A stretch of DNA of 64,000 bases from Variovorax sp. IB41. GTDB lineage: Bacteria; Pseudomonadota; Gammaproteobacteria; Burkholderiales; Burkholderiaceae_C. How positions within the stretch are numbered: position 1 is the first letter of the stretch; the number at the start of each line of letters is the position of its first letter. The stretch is from NCBI RefSeq assembly GCF_016405905.1, contig NZ_JAEFCB010000001.1, positions 434,001-498,000 on the forward strand, written 5' to 3'. Positions 1-9,187 of this stretch are shown here, piece by piece. The notes under the pieces are model-generated. The model was not told where the DNA came from. It was given only the letters and a program-made list of their open reading frames with translations, and searched no databases. The position numbers and the translations under genes were made by a program.

Positions 1-1617
1 GCGCAGCAGTTGCTCGTACTGGCGGTTGCTGAGCTTGTGCGTGTCGCCATGGCCGCCGCGCGCATCGGCGATCCATTTCCACAGGCGCAGGTAGCCACTG
101 AATTCGCTCTTCTCGTCATCGAATTTCGAATGCGCCTGGTCGGCCTGCTGCTGCGCTTCCATCGGGCGGTCGCGCACGTCCTGCACGCTGAGGGCCGAGG
201 CGATGACCAGCACTTCTTCGAGCGCACCGCGCGTGCGGGCCTCCAGGATCATCCGGCCCACGCGCGGATCGAGCGGCAGCTTGGCGAGCTCGCCGCCGGT
301 GGCGGTGAGCTCGTTCGCATCGTCGACAGCGCCGAGTTCGTTGAGCAACTGGTAGCCGTCGGCGATCGCGCGCGGCGACGGCGCCTCGAGGAACGGAAAG
401 CGCGCCACGTCACCCAGCCGCAGCGACTTCATCCGCAGGATCACGCCCGCGAGCGAGGAGCGCAGGATTTCCGGATCGGTGAAACGCGGACGGCCGTCGA
501 AATCCTTCTCGTCGTAGAGCCGGATGCAGATGCCGTTGGCCACGCGGCCGCAACGGCCCGCGCGCTGGTTGGCCGCGGCCTGGCTGATCGGCTCGACCAG
601 CAACTGCTCGACCTTGCTGCGGAAGCTGTAGCGCTTGACGCGCGCCGTGCCGGTGTCGATCACGTAGCGGGTGCCCGGCACGGTGAGCGAGGTCTCGGCC
701 ACGTTGGTGGCGAGCACGATGCGCCGGCCCGTGTGGCTGTCGAAGATGCGGTCCTGCTCGGGGCCCGAGAGCCGCGCGAACAACGGCAGCACCTCGGCGT
801 TGCGGAACAGCGGCTGGTGGCTTAGGTGGCGGCGCAGGTGGTCGGCCGCCTCGCGGATCTCGCGCTCGCCGGGCAGGAAAACGAGGATGTCGCCCGCGTT
901 GTGCGGATCGCGCCAGAGCTCGTCGACGCCGTCGGCGATGGCGTCGTTCAGGTCGTGCTCGCGCGATTCCTCGAAGGGGCGGTAGCGCTGCTCGACCGGG
1001 AAGGTGCGGCCCGAGACGTAGATGATCGGCGCCGGTCCCTTCGAGGATGCGAAGTGCTGCGCGAAGCGGTCGGCATCGATGGTCGCCGAGGTCACGATCA
1101 CCTTCAGGTCGGGGCGGCGCGGCAGGATCTCGCGCAGGTAGCCGAGCAGGAAGTCGATGTTCAGCGAGCGCTCGTGGGCCTCGTCGATGATGAGCGTGTC
1201 GTAGGCCTTGAGCAGCGGATCGGTCTGCGTCTCGGCCAGCAGGATGCCGTCGGTCATGAGCTTGACCGAGGCGTCGCGGCTCAGGCGGTCCTGGAAGCGC
1301 ACCTTGAAGCCGACCACGTCGCCCAGCGGCGTCTTCAGCTCTTCGGCGATGCGCTTGGCCACGGAGCTTGCGGCAATGCGTCGCGGCTGCGTGTGGCCGA
1401 TGAGCCGGCCCTTGCCCGGCTCGGCGTTGATCTTGCCGCGGCCGAGCGCGAGCGCGATCTTGGGCAGCTGCGTGGTCTTGCCCGAGCCGGTTTCGCCGCA
1501 CACGATCACGACCTGGTTCGCCTGGATGGCGGCCATGATCTCGTCGCGCCGGCCGGAGACGGGAAGCGATTCGGGGAACTCGATGCGCAAGGGGGCGGAG
1601 GGTGTCGTGGTCGTCAA
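1..1617 (-). CDS. hrpA: ATP-dependent RNA helicase HrpA (3' end outside window)
   Basis: DEAH-box RNA helicase of the HrpA type, a cytoplasmic enzyme that unwinds mRNA and ribosome complexes using ATP. Read on the minus strand, the protein shows Walker [10 protein letters not shown], a TQPRRIAA motif, the DEAH box (IIDEAHERS), SATID (motif III) and the helicase C motif QRAGRCGR. The carboxyl part runs off the left edge, leaving about 539 residues of a family that usually exceeds 1200. The frame has an upstream stop and no ATG before the Walker region except one inside conserved sequence (DEIM), so TTG at 1617 is the most likely start, giving [14 protein letters not shown]. Function is known for the family; the start is inference. 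Confidence 0.93.
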   Translation of the reverse strand, partial: MTTTTPSAPLRIEFPESLPVSGRRDEIMAAIQANQVVIVCGETGSGKTTQLPKIALALGRGKINAEPGKGRLIGHTQPRRIAASSVAKRIAEELKTPLGDVVGFKVRFQDRLSRDASVKLMTDGILLAETQTDPLLKAYDTLIIDEAHERSLNIDFLLGYLREILPRRPDLKVIVTSATIDADRFAQHFASSKGPAPIIYVSGRTFPVEQRYRPFEESREHDLNDAIADGVDELWRDPHNAGDILVFLPGEREIREAADHLRRHLSHQPLFRNAEVLPLFARLSGPEQDRIFDSHTGRRIVLATNVAETSLTVPGTRYVIDTGTARVKRYSFRSKVEQLLVEPISQAAANQRAGRCGRVANGICIRLYDEKDFDGRPRFTDPEILRSSLAGVILRMKSLRLGDVARFPFLEAPSPRAIADGYQLLNELGAVDDANELTATGGELAKLPLDPRVGRMILEARTRGALEEVLVIASALSVQDVRDRPMEAQQQADQAHSKFDDEKSEFSGYLRLWKWIADARGGHGDTHKLSNRQYEQLLR

Positions 1618-1998
1618 GGGAAAGCAGTCGTCGTCGGCACGCGGCGGGCAAACCGTCGATTATCGGCGCGCACCGGCTGTTGCACAGCTTCCACAGTACG
1701 GCGCCACCGCTTGTTGTGTGACGTAAATAGTCTTTACTCCACCGCAACCCGCCGATAGGATCGCATCCATGTCCTTCCTTGCCCTCACCCCCCTGCGCAG
1801 CCGCTGCGCAGGCCATGCGCTCTGCGTGCATGGCCGGGTCAGGTTGCTCCGCCCGGCCTGAGGCCCGCGCCACTTTTTTCCAGTTGCGCGCTTCAGGCAC
1901 CGAAGCGCAGCAACCGTCCCTTTCAAGCGTCTGCCTGCCGCTCCTTCATTGCGAAGGGGTGGCCGCTTTTTCGTACCCGTTTTTTCAAAGAATCATCC
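1618..1998. other. intergenic region between hrpA and the AAA-M41 gene
   Basis: This 381-base divergent spacer holds no gene I can support. Open frames on either strand are arginine- and alanine-rich shadows. A small inverted repeat GTAAA-tagtc-TTTAC lies near 1723-1737 in locally AT-richer DNA, which is where a divergent promoter would be expected. No ribosome binding site clearer than the AT-rich leader (tttttcaaagaatcatcc) precedes the ATG at 1999. Confidence 0.5.
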
Positions 1999-3990
1999 AT
2001 GTCCAACGACATCCATTCCGAACTGCATGCCGAGCTCGCCGAGCGCACGAAGCACCTGCAGAACGTCGCCCGATCGCTGAAGCAAGAACTCTTCGGCATC
2101 GACGACATCATCGATCGCGTGATCGAATCGCTGCGCGCCTGGTATGTGCTGCCGCAGCTCATCAGCCGCCCGGTCATCGTCTGCCTCTGGGGCCTGACCG
2201 GCACCGGCAAGACGCAACTCGTGCGCAAGCTGGCCCAGCACCTGGGCTTCTACGACCGCTTCATCGAAGTGCAGATGGACGGCTTCAGCCACGGCTCGGG
2301 CCACGGCAGCCGCGGCTCCATCTCGGCGATGCTGGCCGAATCGGGCATCGTCGAGGGGACGCCGGGCATCCTGGTGCTGGACGAGTTCCAGCGCTTTCGC
2401 ACCGTGGACGGCAACGGCCACGACGCCAAGGTCGAGCGCTACCAGGACGTGTGGGCGCTCCTGTCCGACGGTCGCCTGCCGCCGGCCCTCTCGATGCTCG
2501 GCGAGATCGAGTCCTCGCTCGCCTACGCCGAGTACGAGCAGGACCGCGACGGCCCCGCCGACAAGAATAAGCTCAAGAAGCGCAAGCTGCACCTGGCGCC
2601 GTGGGAAGCGCGCGAAGTCAAGCGTTGCCTGAAGCTGCCCGAGACCCTGCTGCAGATCATGGCGTGGAAGCCCGCCGAGGTGCATGCGCGCCTGCGCGCC
2701 TTCCGCGACACGCAGCAAAGCTGGGAGACCGACTACAGCAAGCTCCTGGTGTTCGTCTCGGGCAACCTGGACGAGATGTACGCCGAAACAGCGCAGCGCG
2801 TGGAGGACTGCGACACCGACGCCGACATCTTCCACACGCTCACCAAGAAGCTCTCGGTCATCGACGTGAAGAAGGCGCTGGCCGGGCGCTTCCGTCCCGA
2901 GCAGATCGCGCGCCTGGGCAACAACCATGTGATCTACCCGTCGCTCAACCGCGCGACCTACGTGCAGCTGATCCTGTCGATCTGCGACCGCTACGTGAGC
3001 GAGATCCAGGAGAGCTCCGGCGTGCGCTTCGTGCTCGATGCCGTCGTGTACGAGCAGATCTACGCCAACGCCGTGTTCCCGGCGCAGGGCACGCGCCCGC
3101 TGTTCTCCTCGATCCACGCGATCCTGAGCGCGACGCTGGTCAACGCGGCGCTGTGGGCGCTGGAGCGCGGCGCCGGTGACGACGATGGCGGCGAGCCCGT
3201 GTGGCTCACGCTCGACGCGAGCGTGCCCTGCATCGTGGCGAAGTACCGCAAGGCGCGCCGCCAGTTCCCGGTGGCGCTGGAGCTCAATCGCCTGAAGCAA
3301 CGCTCGAGCGAGGACTTCCGCGCCCTGCTCGCGGTGCACGAGGCGGGCCACGGCGTGATCTACGGCGTGCTCTTCGGCCGCGCGCCGCAAGAGATCAAGA
3401 TCAACGTGGCCTCGTTCGAGGGCGGCTACAACAGCTACGAGCAGCGCAAGACCTGGTCCAAGGAAAACCTGCGCGACCGCATCTGCGTTGGCCTCGCGGG
3501 CCGCGCCGCCGAGGAGATGGTGTTCGGCGCCGAGGCCTGCACCTCGGGCGCATCGCAGGACTTCATGCAGGCCACGTCCTTCGCCGCGCAGTACGTGCGC
3601 CACTACGCCTTCGGCGCGCGCTTGAGCCGCACCGATGTCGCGAACGACGCCGAGGACAACCTGAACACCGACCTCGAAGCGACGAACCCGGAGATCGAGG
3701 CGCTGCTCGCGCAGCAGCACGCACGCGCACTCGCGCTGCTCGAGACCCATACCGCGGCGCTGATGGCGGTGGTCGATGCGCTCATGCGCGAAGGCTCGAT
3801 CGCCCCGGCGGAACTGGCCGCGATGCTCGACCTCGCGCCCGCGCCCGCCGGCGAGCCGACCGACGCCTACGCAGCACTGCTCGCGACCTTCCGCGCCCGC
3901 AAGGGCGGCGGGCCGCTGCCGGCGCCTGAACCCGTGCCGGGCGCGGGCCCGCCGGCGGTCGCGGCCCGCGTGCTGCGCGCATTGGCCTGA
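1999..3990 (+). CDS. soluble AAA+ ATPase with FtsH-type M41 zinc peptidase domain
   Basis: A 663-residue predicted ATP-dependent metalloprotease. The N-terminal half is a AAA+ module with Walker A GLTGTGKT (residues 65-72) and Walker B LVLDEF. The C-terminal half is an M41 peptidase: HEAGH at 447-451 gives two zinc ligands and the base, and GASQD supplies the expected third ligand (D521, equivalent to the GASND aspartate of FtsH), followed by the family's LAGRAAEE stretch. Unlike FtsH I see no transmembrane segments at the N-terminus, and the AAA part looks closer to Clp/torsin-like modules than to the FtsH AAA. A Pro/Ala-rich tail ends the protein. It probably degrades soluble proteins in the cytoplasm; the substrate is unknown. 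It stands alone, with argA 40 bases downstream. Confidence 0.88.
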   Translation: MSNDIHSELHAELAERTKHLQNVARSLKQELFGIDDIIDRVIESLRAWYVLPQLISRPVIVCLWGLTGTGKTQLVRKLAQHLGFYDRFIEVQMDGFSHGSGHGSRGSISAMLAESGIVEGTPGILVLDEFQRFRTVDGNGHDAKVERYQDVWALLSDGRLPPALSMLGEIESSLAYAEYEQDRDGPADKNKLKKRKLHLAPWEAREVKRCLKLPETLLQIMAWKPAEVHARLRAFRDTQQSWETDYSKLLVFVSGNLDEMYAETAQRVEDCDTDADIFHTLTKKLSVIDVKKALAGRFRPEQIARLGNNHVIYPSLNRATYVQLILSICDRYVSEIQESSGVRFVLDAVVYEQIYANAVFPAQGTRPLFSSIHAILSATLVNAALWALERGAGDDDGGEPVWLTLDASVPCIVAKYRKARRQFPVALELNRLKQRSSEDFRALLAVHEAGHGVIYGVLFGRAPQEIKINVASFEGGYNSYEQRKTWSKENLRDRICVGLAGRAAEEMVFGAEACTSGASQDFMQATSFAAQYVRHYAFGARLSRTDVANDAEDNLNTDLEATNPEIEALLAQQHARALALLETHTAALMAVVDALMREGSIAPAELAAMLDLAPAPAGEPTDAYAALLATFRARKGGGPLPAPEPVPGAGPPAVAARVLRALA

Positions 3991-4030
3991 ACCGTACGAA
4001 ACCCTTTCCAAGAATGCACAATCACGCCCC

Positions 4031-5377
4031 ATGTCCACCGTCTTCAATTTCACCTTCGTGCCCTGGTTCCGCTCGGTCGCGCCCTACATCCACACGCACC
4101 GCGGTAAGACTTTCGTGGTCGGCCTGGCGGGCGAGGCAATCGCTGCGGGCAAGCTGCAGAACATCGCGCAAGACCTGGCGCTGATCCAGAGCATGGGCGT
4201 GAAGATCGTGCTGGTGCACGGCTTCCGTCCGCAGGTCAACGAGCAGCTGGCGGCCAAGGGCCACGAGGCGCGCTACTCGCACGGCATCCGCATCACCGAC
4301 GAGGTGGCGCTCGACTCGGCGCAAGAGGCCGCCGGCCAGTTGCGCTACGAGATCGAGGCGGCCTTCAGCCAGGGCCTGCCGAACACGCCGATGGCCGGCT
4401 CGACGGTGCGGGTGATCTCGGGCAACTTCATCACTGCGCGTCCCGTGGGCGTGGTCGACGGCGTGGACTTCAAGCATTCGGGCCTCGTGCGCAAGGTGGA
4501 CGCCTCGGGCATCCGCCGCACGCTGGACTTCGGCGCGATGGTGCTCATGTCGCCCTTCGGCTTCTCGCCCACCGGCGAGGCCTTCAACCTCACGATGGAA
4601 GAAGTCGCCACCAGCGTGGCCATCTCGATCCAGGCCGACAAGCTGATCTTCCTGACCGAGATCCCGGGCATCCGCATGGACAGCGAACTGCCCGAGAGCG
4701 AAGACAACCCGATCGACACCGAACTGCCGCTGGACGCCGCCGAAAAACTCCTCGCGTCGCTCCCCCCCGCGCAGAAACCCACCGACACCGCCTTCTACCT
4801 GCAGCACTGCGTGAAGGCCTGCAAGGGCGGCGTGGAGCGCAACCACATCCTGCCGTTCGCGCTGGACGGCGCGCTGCTGCTGGAGGTGTACGTGCACGAC
4901 GGCGTCGGCACCATGGTGATCGACGAAAAGCTCGAGAGCCTGCGCGAAGCGACCGTGGACGACATCGGCGGCATCCTGCAACTCATCGAGCCCTTCGAGC
5001 GCGACGGCACGCTGGTCAAGCGCGACCGCACCGAGATCGAGCGCGACGTGGGCCACTACACGGTGATCGAGCACGACGGCGTGATCTTCGGCTGCGCGGC
5101 GCTGTACCCGTACCCCGAGGCGAAGACGGCCGAGATGGCGGCGCTCACGGTCTCGCCGCTGTCGCAGTCACAGGGCGACGGCGAGCGCATCCTGAAACGC
5201 ATCGAGCACCGCGCGAAGTCGATGGGCCTGGAGAGCATCTTCGTGCTCACCACGCGCACGATGCACTGGTTCCTGAAGCGCGGCTTCCAGCAGGTCAACC
5301 CCGACTGGCTGCCCGAAGCCCGCAAGCGCAAGTACAACTGGGACCGCAAGAGCATGGTCCTGGTCAAGAAGATCTGA
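4031..5377 (+). CDS. argA: amino-acid N-acetyltransferase (N-acetylglutamate synthase)
   Basis: First enzyme of arginine synthesis: acetyl-CoA plus glutamate gives N-acetylglutamate, in the cytoplasm. The 448-residue protein has the classic ArgA layout, an amino-acid-kinase-like N-terminal domain (FVVGLAGEAI, LVHGFRPQVNEQL, the GNFITARPVG loop) and a C-terminal GNAT domain from about residue 290 (EMAALTVSP, then a GDGERILKRIE acetyl-CoA site). The start ATG at 4031 gives MSTVFNFTFVPWFRSVAPYI, which is where the family normally begins; an upstream in-frame extension overlaps the previous gene and is not used. Enzymes of this class are usually feedback-inhibited by arginine through the kinase-like domain, although no regulatory site is visible in the DNA. 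Confidence 0.95.
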   Translation: MSTVFNFTFVPWFRSVAPYIHTHRGKTFVVGLAGEAIAAGKLQNIAQDLALIQSMGVKIVLVHGFRPQVNEQLAAKGHEARYSHGIRITDEVALDSAQEAAGQLRYEIEAAFSQGLPNTPMAGSTVRVISGNFITARPVGVVDGVDFKHSGLVRKVDASGIRRTLDFGAMVLMSPFGFSPTGEAFNLTMEEVATSVAISIQADKLIFLTEIPGIRMDSELPESEDNPIDTELPLDAAEKLLASLPPAQKPTDTAFYLQHCVKACKGGVERNHILPFALDGALLLEVYVHDGVGTMVIDEKLESLREATVDDIGGILQLIEPFERDGTLVKRDRTEIERDVGHYTVIEHDGVIFGCAALYPYPEAKTAEMAALTVSPLSQSQGDGERILKRIEHRAKSMGLESIFVLTTRTMHWFLKRGFQQVNPDWLPEARKRKYNWDRKSMVLVKKI

Positions 5378-5402
5378 AGCACACCCAGACGGAGACACCC
5401 CG

Positions 5403-6041
5403 ATGACGCTCGCCACCGCCCTGCTGTTCGCCATCGTGGCCTTCGCGGCCATCGCCACGCCCGGCCCCACCGTGCTGCTGGCGCTGAGCAACGGCTCGCG
5501 CCACGGCGTGCGGCGCGCGCTGCCGGGCATGCTGGGCGCGGTGCTGTCGGACTTCGTGCTGGTCGGTGCCGTCGCGCTCGGGCTCGGCGCGCTGCTGGCG
5601 GCCTCGGAGTTCTGGTTCTCGATGTTGAAGTGGTTCGGTGCGGTCTACCTGGCCTGGCTCGGGCTGCGCATGCTGCGCTCCAAGGGCGGCTTCCAGCTGC
5701 CGACCGCGGATGGCGCCGCGACGGTCACGGCGGGCGAAAGCCGGCGCATCTTCTTCAAGTCGTTTCTCGTGGCGGTGACCAACCCCAAGGGCTACATCTT
5801 CTGCTCGGCGCTGCTGCCGCAGTTCATCGACCCGACGGCCGCGCAAGCGCCGCAGTACCTGATCATCGCGCTCATCTTCGCGGGCCTGGACACGCTGGTG
5901 ATGCTGGCCTACGCCTTCGTCGGCGCCCGCGCGATCCGGCTCCTCACGATCTCGGCCACGCGCTGGATCGACCGCGCCTGCGGCGGCATGCTGCTGGCGC
6001 TGGCGGGCTCGCTCGCCTTCTACCGGCGCAGCGCCGCCTGA
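5403..6041 (+). CDS. LysE family amino-acid exporter
   Basis: A 212-residue inner-membrane protein of the LysE/RhtB exporter family. The N-terminus (ATPGPTVLLALSNGSRHG) is the family hallmark PGP motif region, and about six hydrophobic segments follow. Family members export amino acids such as lysine, homoserine, threonine or cysteine; the substrate here cannot be read from sequence. It lies 25 bases after argA with a gGAGaca-type ribosome site, so it may be co-transcribed with argA. Confidence 0.9.
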   Translation: MTLATALLFAIVAFAAIATPGPTVLLALSNGSRHGVRRALPGMLGAVLSDFVLVGAVALGLGALLAASEFWFSMLKWFGAVYLAWLGLRMLRSKGGFQLPTADGAATVTAGESRRIFFKSFLVAVTNPKGYIFCSALLPQFIDPTAAQAPQYLIIALIFAGLDTLVMLAYAFVGARAIRLLTISATRWIDRACGGMLLALAGSLAFYRRSAA

Positions 6042-6177
6042 CCCCTCGACCGCTGTCCTCAGGCAGCGGCGCCCCTCCCCACGATGTTTCCCCGGGGCCC
6101 GAACGGGCTCCGATGTTTTTCGGCAAGCCGTGCCATGGCTTGCCTGCGCTATTTTTTTAACCGGAGGAAAAGAAAGA

Positions 6178-7179
6178 ATGAAGTACCAGACCCTTTTTGG
6201 CGCCACGCTCATCGCCGTCTCGGCGCTCGTCGCCGGCTGCGGCGACAAGGCGGACAAGACCTCGCAAGCCCAGGCCCAGGCTCAGTCTCAGCCCCAGGTC
6301 ACCGCCAAACAGTCCGGCAACGAGCAGCAGCTCGTCGAGAAATACAACATCTACGTCGACGTGTCGAACAACCTGCGCACCTCTTTCCAGGAAGCGCGCG
6401 AGAGCTACGTCCAGGGCCAGCTGCCGCTGCTCCAGGCCAAGGCGCCGCTGACCGGCCTGCGCATCCAGAACGACATCCTCGTGGACCGCTCGGCCAAGAA
6501 GCTGGACGCGGCCGCCGCCATCGCCGCGCCGCTGCCCGAGATCGATGAATCGGCCAAGTCGTTCTCGGCCGCGCTCAAGGTGCTGTCGCCGCTGAGCCGC
6601 GAGCTCAACGACTACGCCAATTCCAAGGGCTACCTCGCCGACAACGGCGACAAGGCGCGCCAGCTGAACAAGGACTACCTGGCCGCGCTCACCACCGTCG
6701 CCGAGGCCGAAGCCGCGTTCGACAAGGGACTGGGCGCCCGCGACCAGGCGCTCACCAAGGAAGCCTTCGAGAAGGCGCCCAAGGACAGCGCCGCCTACTA
6801 CCGCGCCGGGCTCGTCTACCACGGCAAGCTCAACCACGCCGATGCCGGCGCGCTGTTCGCGGCGCCCAACGACCCGAAGGCGCTCGCCGCCTTCGAAGCG
6901 TCGCTCGCGCTGGTGGCCGACTCGGCCGCGGGCTGGAGCAAGAAGATGGCCGAGCAGTCGGCCCAGAGCGGCAAGAGCTGCAGCGGCGGCATGCTGCAGA
7001 TCAACGAGTTCATCGGCCAGTCGCGCTCGGTGGTCAAGGACGTCAAGGACGGCGCGTTCAAGCGCAAGGAGACCGGCGCGATGGCCCGCATGGGCCGATC
7101 GGGCATCGCCGACGCGGCCAACCGCTACAACCAGAACTTCGCCAACATGATCGGGCAGTTCAACCACCCGCTCTGCTGA
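6178..7179 (+). CDS. DUF3829 (YiiG-like) lipoprotein
   Basis: A 333-residue predicted lipoprotein. ATG at 6178 is chosen because ggaggaaaag lies just upstream and the protein then starts with a clean signal peptide ending in the lipobox LVAGC (Cys21). A Gln/Ala repeat linker (QAQAQAQSQPQ) follows, then a mostly helical domain beginning EKYNIYVDVSNNLRTSF, typical of DUF3829/YiiG proteins. An earlier in-frame ATG at 6130 would bury the signal peptide. It probably sits in the inner leaflet of the outer membrane or faces the periplasm. No function is established for the family. Confidence 0.85.
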   Translation: MKYQTLFGATLIAVSALVAGCGDKADKTSQAQAQAQSQPQVTAKQSGNEQQLVEKYNIYVDVSNNLRTSFQEARESYVQGQLPLLQAKAPLTGLRIQNDILVDRSAKKLDAAAAIAAPLPEIDESAKSFSAALKVLSPLSRELNDYANSKGYLADNGDKARQLNKDYLAALTTVAEAEAAFDKGLGARDQALTKEAFEKAPKDSAAYYRAGLVYHGKLNHADAGALFAAPNDPKALAAFEASLALVADSAAGWSKKMAEQSAQSGKSCSGGMLQINEFIGQSRSVVKDVKDGAFKRKETGAMARMGRSGIADAANRYNQNFANMIGQFNHPLC

Positions 7180-7185
7180 AGCGGT

Positions 7186-8193
7186 TCAGGCCTCGATATC
7201 GACCACGATGCGGCCGCGGGCCTTGCCCGATTCGACCGCTTCGTGGGCCGCTGTGGCCTCGCCCAGCGTGAAGCGGCGCGCGTCCATCAGCGGCACGAGC
7301 TGCCCGGCTTCGGCCAGCCGCGCCGCCGCTTCCAGGATCTCGCCGTGGTGCGCGCGGCCCCGTCCCAGGATCATCGGCAGCAGCGTGAACACGCCTGAAT
7401 AGGTTGCCGCGCGGAACGACAGCGGTGCCAGCTTGTGCGTGCCCCAACCCAGGCAACTGACGACGTGGCCGCCGTAGCGGCGGGCGGCGGCGAACGAGGC
7501 ATCGAGCACCGCGCCGCCGACCGTGTCGTAGACCACGTCGAAGCCTTTGCCGGCCGTGTGCTGCGCCACATAGTCCTCCACCGACGTCGTCGTGAAATCG
7601 ATCGGCGTCGCACCGAAGCGCCGGATGGTTTCGGCCTGCGCCGGCGAGCCGGTCGCGAACACCCTGGCGCCCAGCGAGCGCGCCAGCTGCACCGCCATGT
7701 GGCCGACGCCGCCCGCGCCGCCGTGCACGAGCACCGTCTGCCCGGCCTGCGTCTTCGCGCGGTCCACGAGCCCTTCGTACGCGGTGATGAACACCAGCGG
7801 AATCGCCGCCGCCTCGCGCATGCCGAGGTTGTGCGGCTTGAGCGCGAGGAGATCTGCATCGACGGCCGCGTATTCGGCCAGCGTGCCCTGCAGCCCGCCG
7901 ATGCCGCCGGCCATGCCGTAGACCTCGTCGCCGCGCTTGAATCGCGTCACGCCCGGCCCGACCGCTTCGACCACGCCGGCCAGGTCCATGCCCAGCACCG
8001 AGGGCAACGGTTGCTGCGCATGCGCGGCCTGTCCGGCGCGGATCTTGGTGTCCAGCGGGTTCACGCCGCTCGCGTGGACGCGCACCAGCACCTCGTTGCG
8101 GCCAGCCGTGGGACGCGTGAGTTCGGCGTTGCGAAACGGCTGGCCGCCGGCGTCGAGCACGGCGGCGCGCATCGTGGAAGAAGAAGCTGTCAT
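7186..8193 (-). CDS. zinc-independent quinone oxidoreductase / MDR family NADPH reductase
   Basis: A 335-residue medium-chain dehydrogenase/reductase of the quinone oxidoreductase (QOR) group. Visible are the GroES-like N-terminal half (VRVHASGVNPLDTKIRAG, LGMDLAGVVEAVG) and the cofactor Rossmann loop GGAGGVGHMAVQLA. The cysteine-rich structural zinc loop of alcohol dehydrogenases is absent, as expected for QORs. Such enzymes reduce quinones or enones with NADPH in the cytoplasm. It is transcribed away from the LysR gene at 8289 across a 95-base spacer, the usual arrangement for regulation by that LysR protein. It converges with the DUF3829 gene, whose stop is 6 bases away. Confidence 0.9.
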   Translation of the reverse strand: MTASSSTMRAAVLDAGGQPFRNAELTRPTAGRNEVLVRVHASGVNPLDTKIRAGQAAHAQQPLPSVLGMDLAGVVEAVGPGVTRFKRGDEVYGMAGGIGGLQGTLAEYAAVDADLLALKPHNLGMREAAAIPLVFITAYEGLVDRAKTQAGQTVLVHGGAGGVGHMAVQLARSLGARVFATGSPAQAETIRRFGATPIDFTTTSVEDYVAQHTAGKGFDVVYDTVGGAVLDASFAAARRYGGHVVSCLGWGTHKLAPLSFRAATYSGVFTLLPMILGRGRAHHGEILEAAARLAEAGQLVPLMDARRFTLGEATAAHEAVESGKARGRIVVDIEA

Positions 8194-8288
8194 TGGGAAA
8201 TCCTCGAAGTTGTGAGTGGATGGAGATCGATTGTTCGATCAACACAACTGCAAGTAAATTGACAGAACTGCAGGTTTATCATTCACAA

Positions 8289-9155
8289 ATGAATGACACC
8301 CCCATGGAATGGAGCGACGTGAAGGTCTTCCTGGCCATCGCCCGCACCGGCACGCTGATGGCCGCGGCCCGGCAGATCGGGCTCTCGCAACCGACCATGG
8401 GGCGGCGTCTGAAGGCGCTCGAGGCGAGCCTCTCGCTCACGCTCTTCCAGCGCACGAGCGACGGGTTCGTGCTCACGGCCGAGGGCGAATCGGTGCTCGG
8501 CCACGCCGAGCGCATGGAAGAACAGGCGCTCGCCTTCCAGCGCGAACTCCAGGGCAGCGAGCAGCGGCTGGAAGGCTCGCTGCGCGTGTCGTCTTCGGAC
8601 TGGTTCGGCGTGTACGTGCTCTCGCCGATGCTCGCGGGGTTCATTCGCCAGCATCCGGGCGTGAGCGTCGAGCTCTTGACCGACACGCGCCTCCTGAACC
8701 TCGCACGCCGCGAAGCGGACCTCGTCTTTCGCATCCAGCCCTTCGACGAGCCCTACATCCTCCAGCGCAAGCTGATGCACATGGACTACGCGGTGTTCGG
8801 CGCCGAGGGGCAGGAAGCGCCGAAGCCCGGCGACGGCACCGGCACTGCGCTCGTCACGCTCGACACGGCCTACCGCGATTTCCCCGACGTCGTCTGGCTG
8901 CGCCGCATGCTGCCCAACGCCCGCATCGCCTTCGCCAGCAACAGCCGCGAGGTGCAGGCCCGGCTCTGCGCCGCCGGCATCGGTCTCGCGGTGCTGCCCG
9001 TGGCGCTGGGCGACCAGACGCCCGGCCTGCGGCGCATCGAGTTGGGCGAATCGCCGCCCGGGCGCGACGTCTGGCTCGGTTACCACCGCGACCTGCGGCG
9101 CCTCGCGCGGCTGCGGGCGCTCATCGACTGCACGATCGACGCCCTGGCGTCGTGA
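8289..9155 (+). CDS. LysR family transcriptional regulator
   Basis: A 288-residue LysR-type regulator. The N-terminal winged HTH is clear (MEWSDVKVFLAIARTGTLM, then SQPTMGRRLKALEASL), followed by the linker helix and a periplasmic-binding-like effector domain. ATG at 8289 gives MNDTPMEWSDV; a longer reading from 8193 runs through the promoter region and is rejected. Its divergent position to the quinone oxidoreductase gene suggests it controls that gene and itself from the shared spacer. The effector is unknown. Confidence 0.9.
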   Translation: MNDTPMEWSDVKVFLAIARTGTLMAAARQIGLSQPTMGRRLKALEASLSLTLFQRTSDGFVLTAEGESVLGHAERMEEQALAFQRELQGSEQRLEGSLRVSSSDWFGVYVLSPMLAGFIRQHPGVSVELLTDTRLLNLARREADLVFRIQPFDEPYILQRKLMHMDYAVFGAEGQEAPKPGDGTGTALVTLDTAYRDFPDVVWLRRMLPNARIAFASNSREVQARLCAAGIGLAVLPVALGDQTPGLRRIELGESPPGRDVWLGYHRDLRRLARLRALIDCTIDALAS

Positions 9156-9187
9156 ACCCGACACCCCCGTCGCCGATAATCCAGCGC

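Noticed and set aside
410..1900. Long minus-strand frame of 496 codons over hrpA
   Set aside because: It is a shadow of hrpA in another frame; the composition is Arg/Ala/His-rich and lacks any motif, whereas the adjacent minus frame shows all helicase motifs.
1993..4053. Minus-strand frame of 686 codons opposite the AAA-M41 gene
   Set aside because: An antisense shadow typical of GC-rich genes; no recognisable domain, while the plus frame has Walker A and HEAGH motifs.
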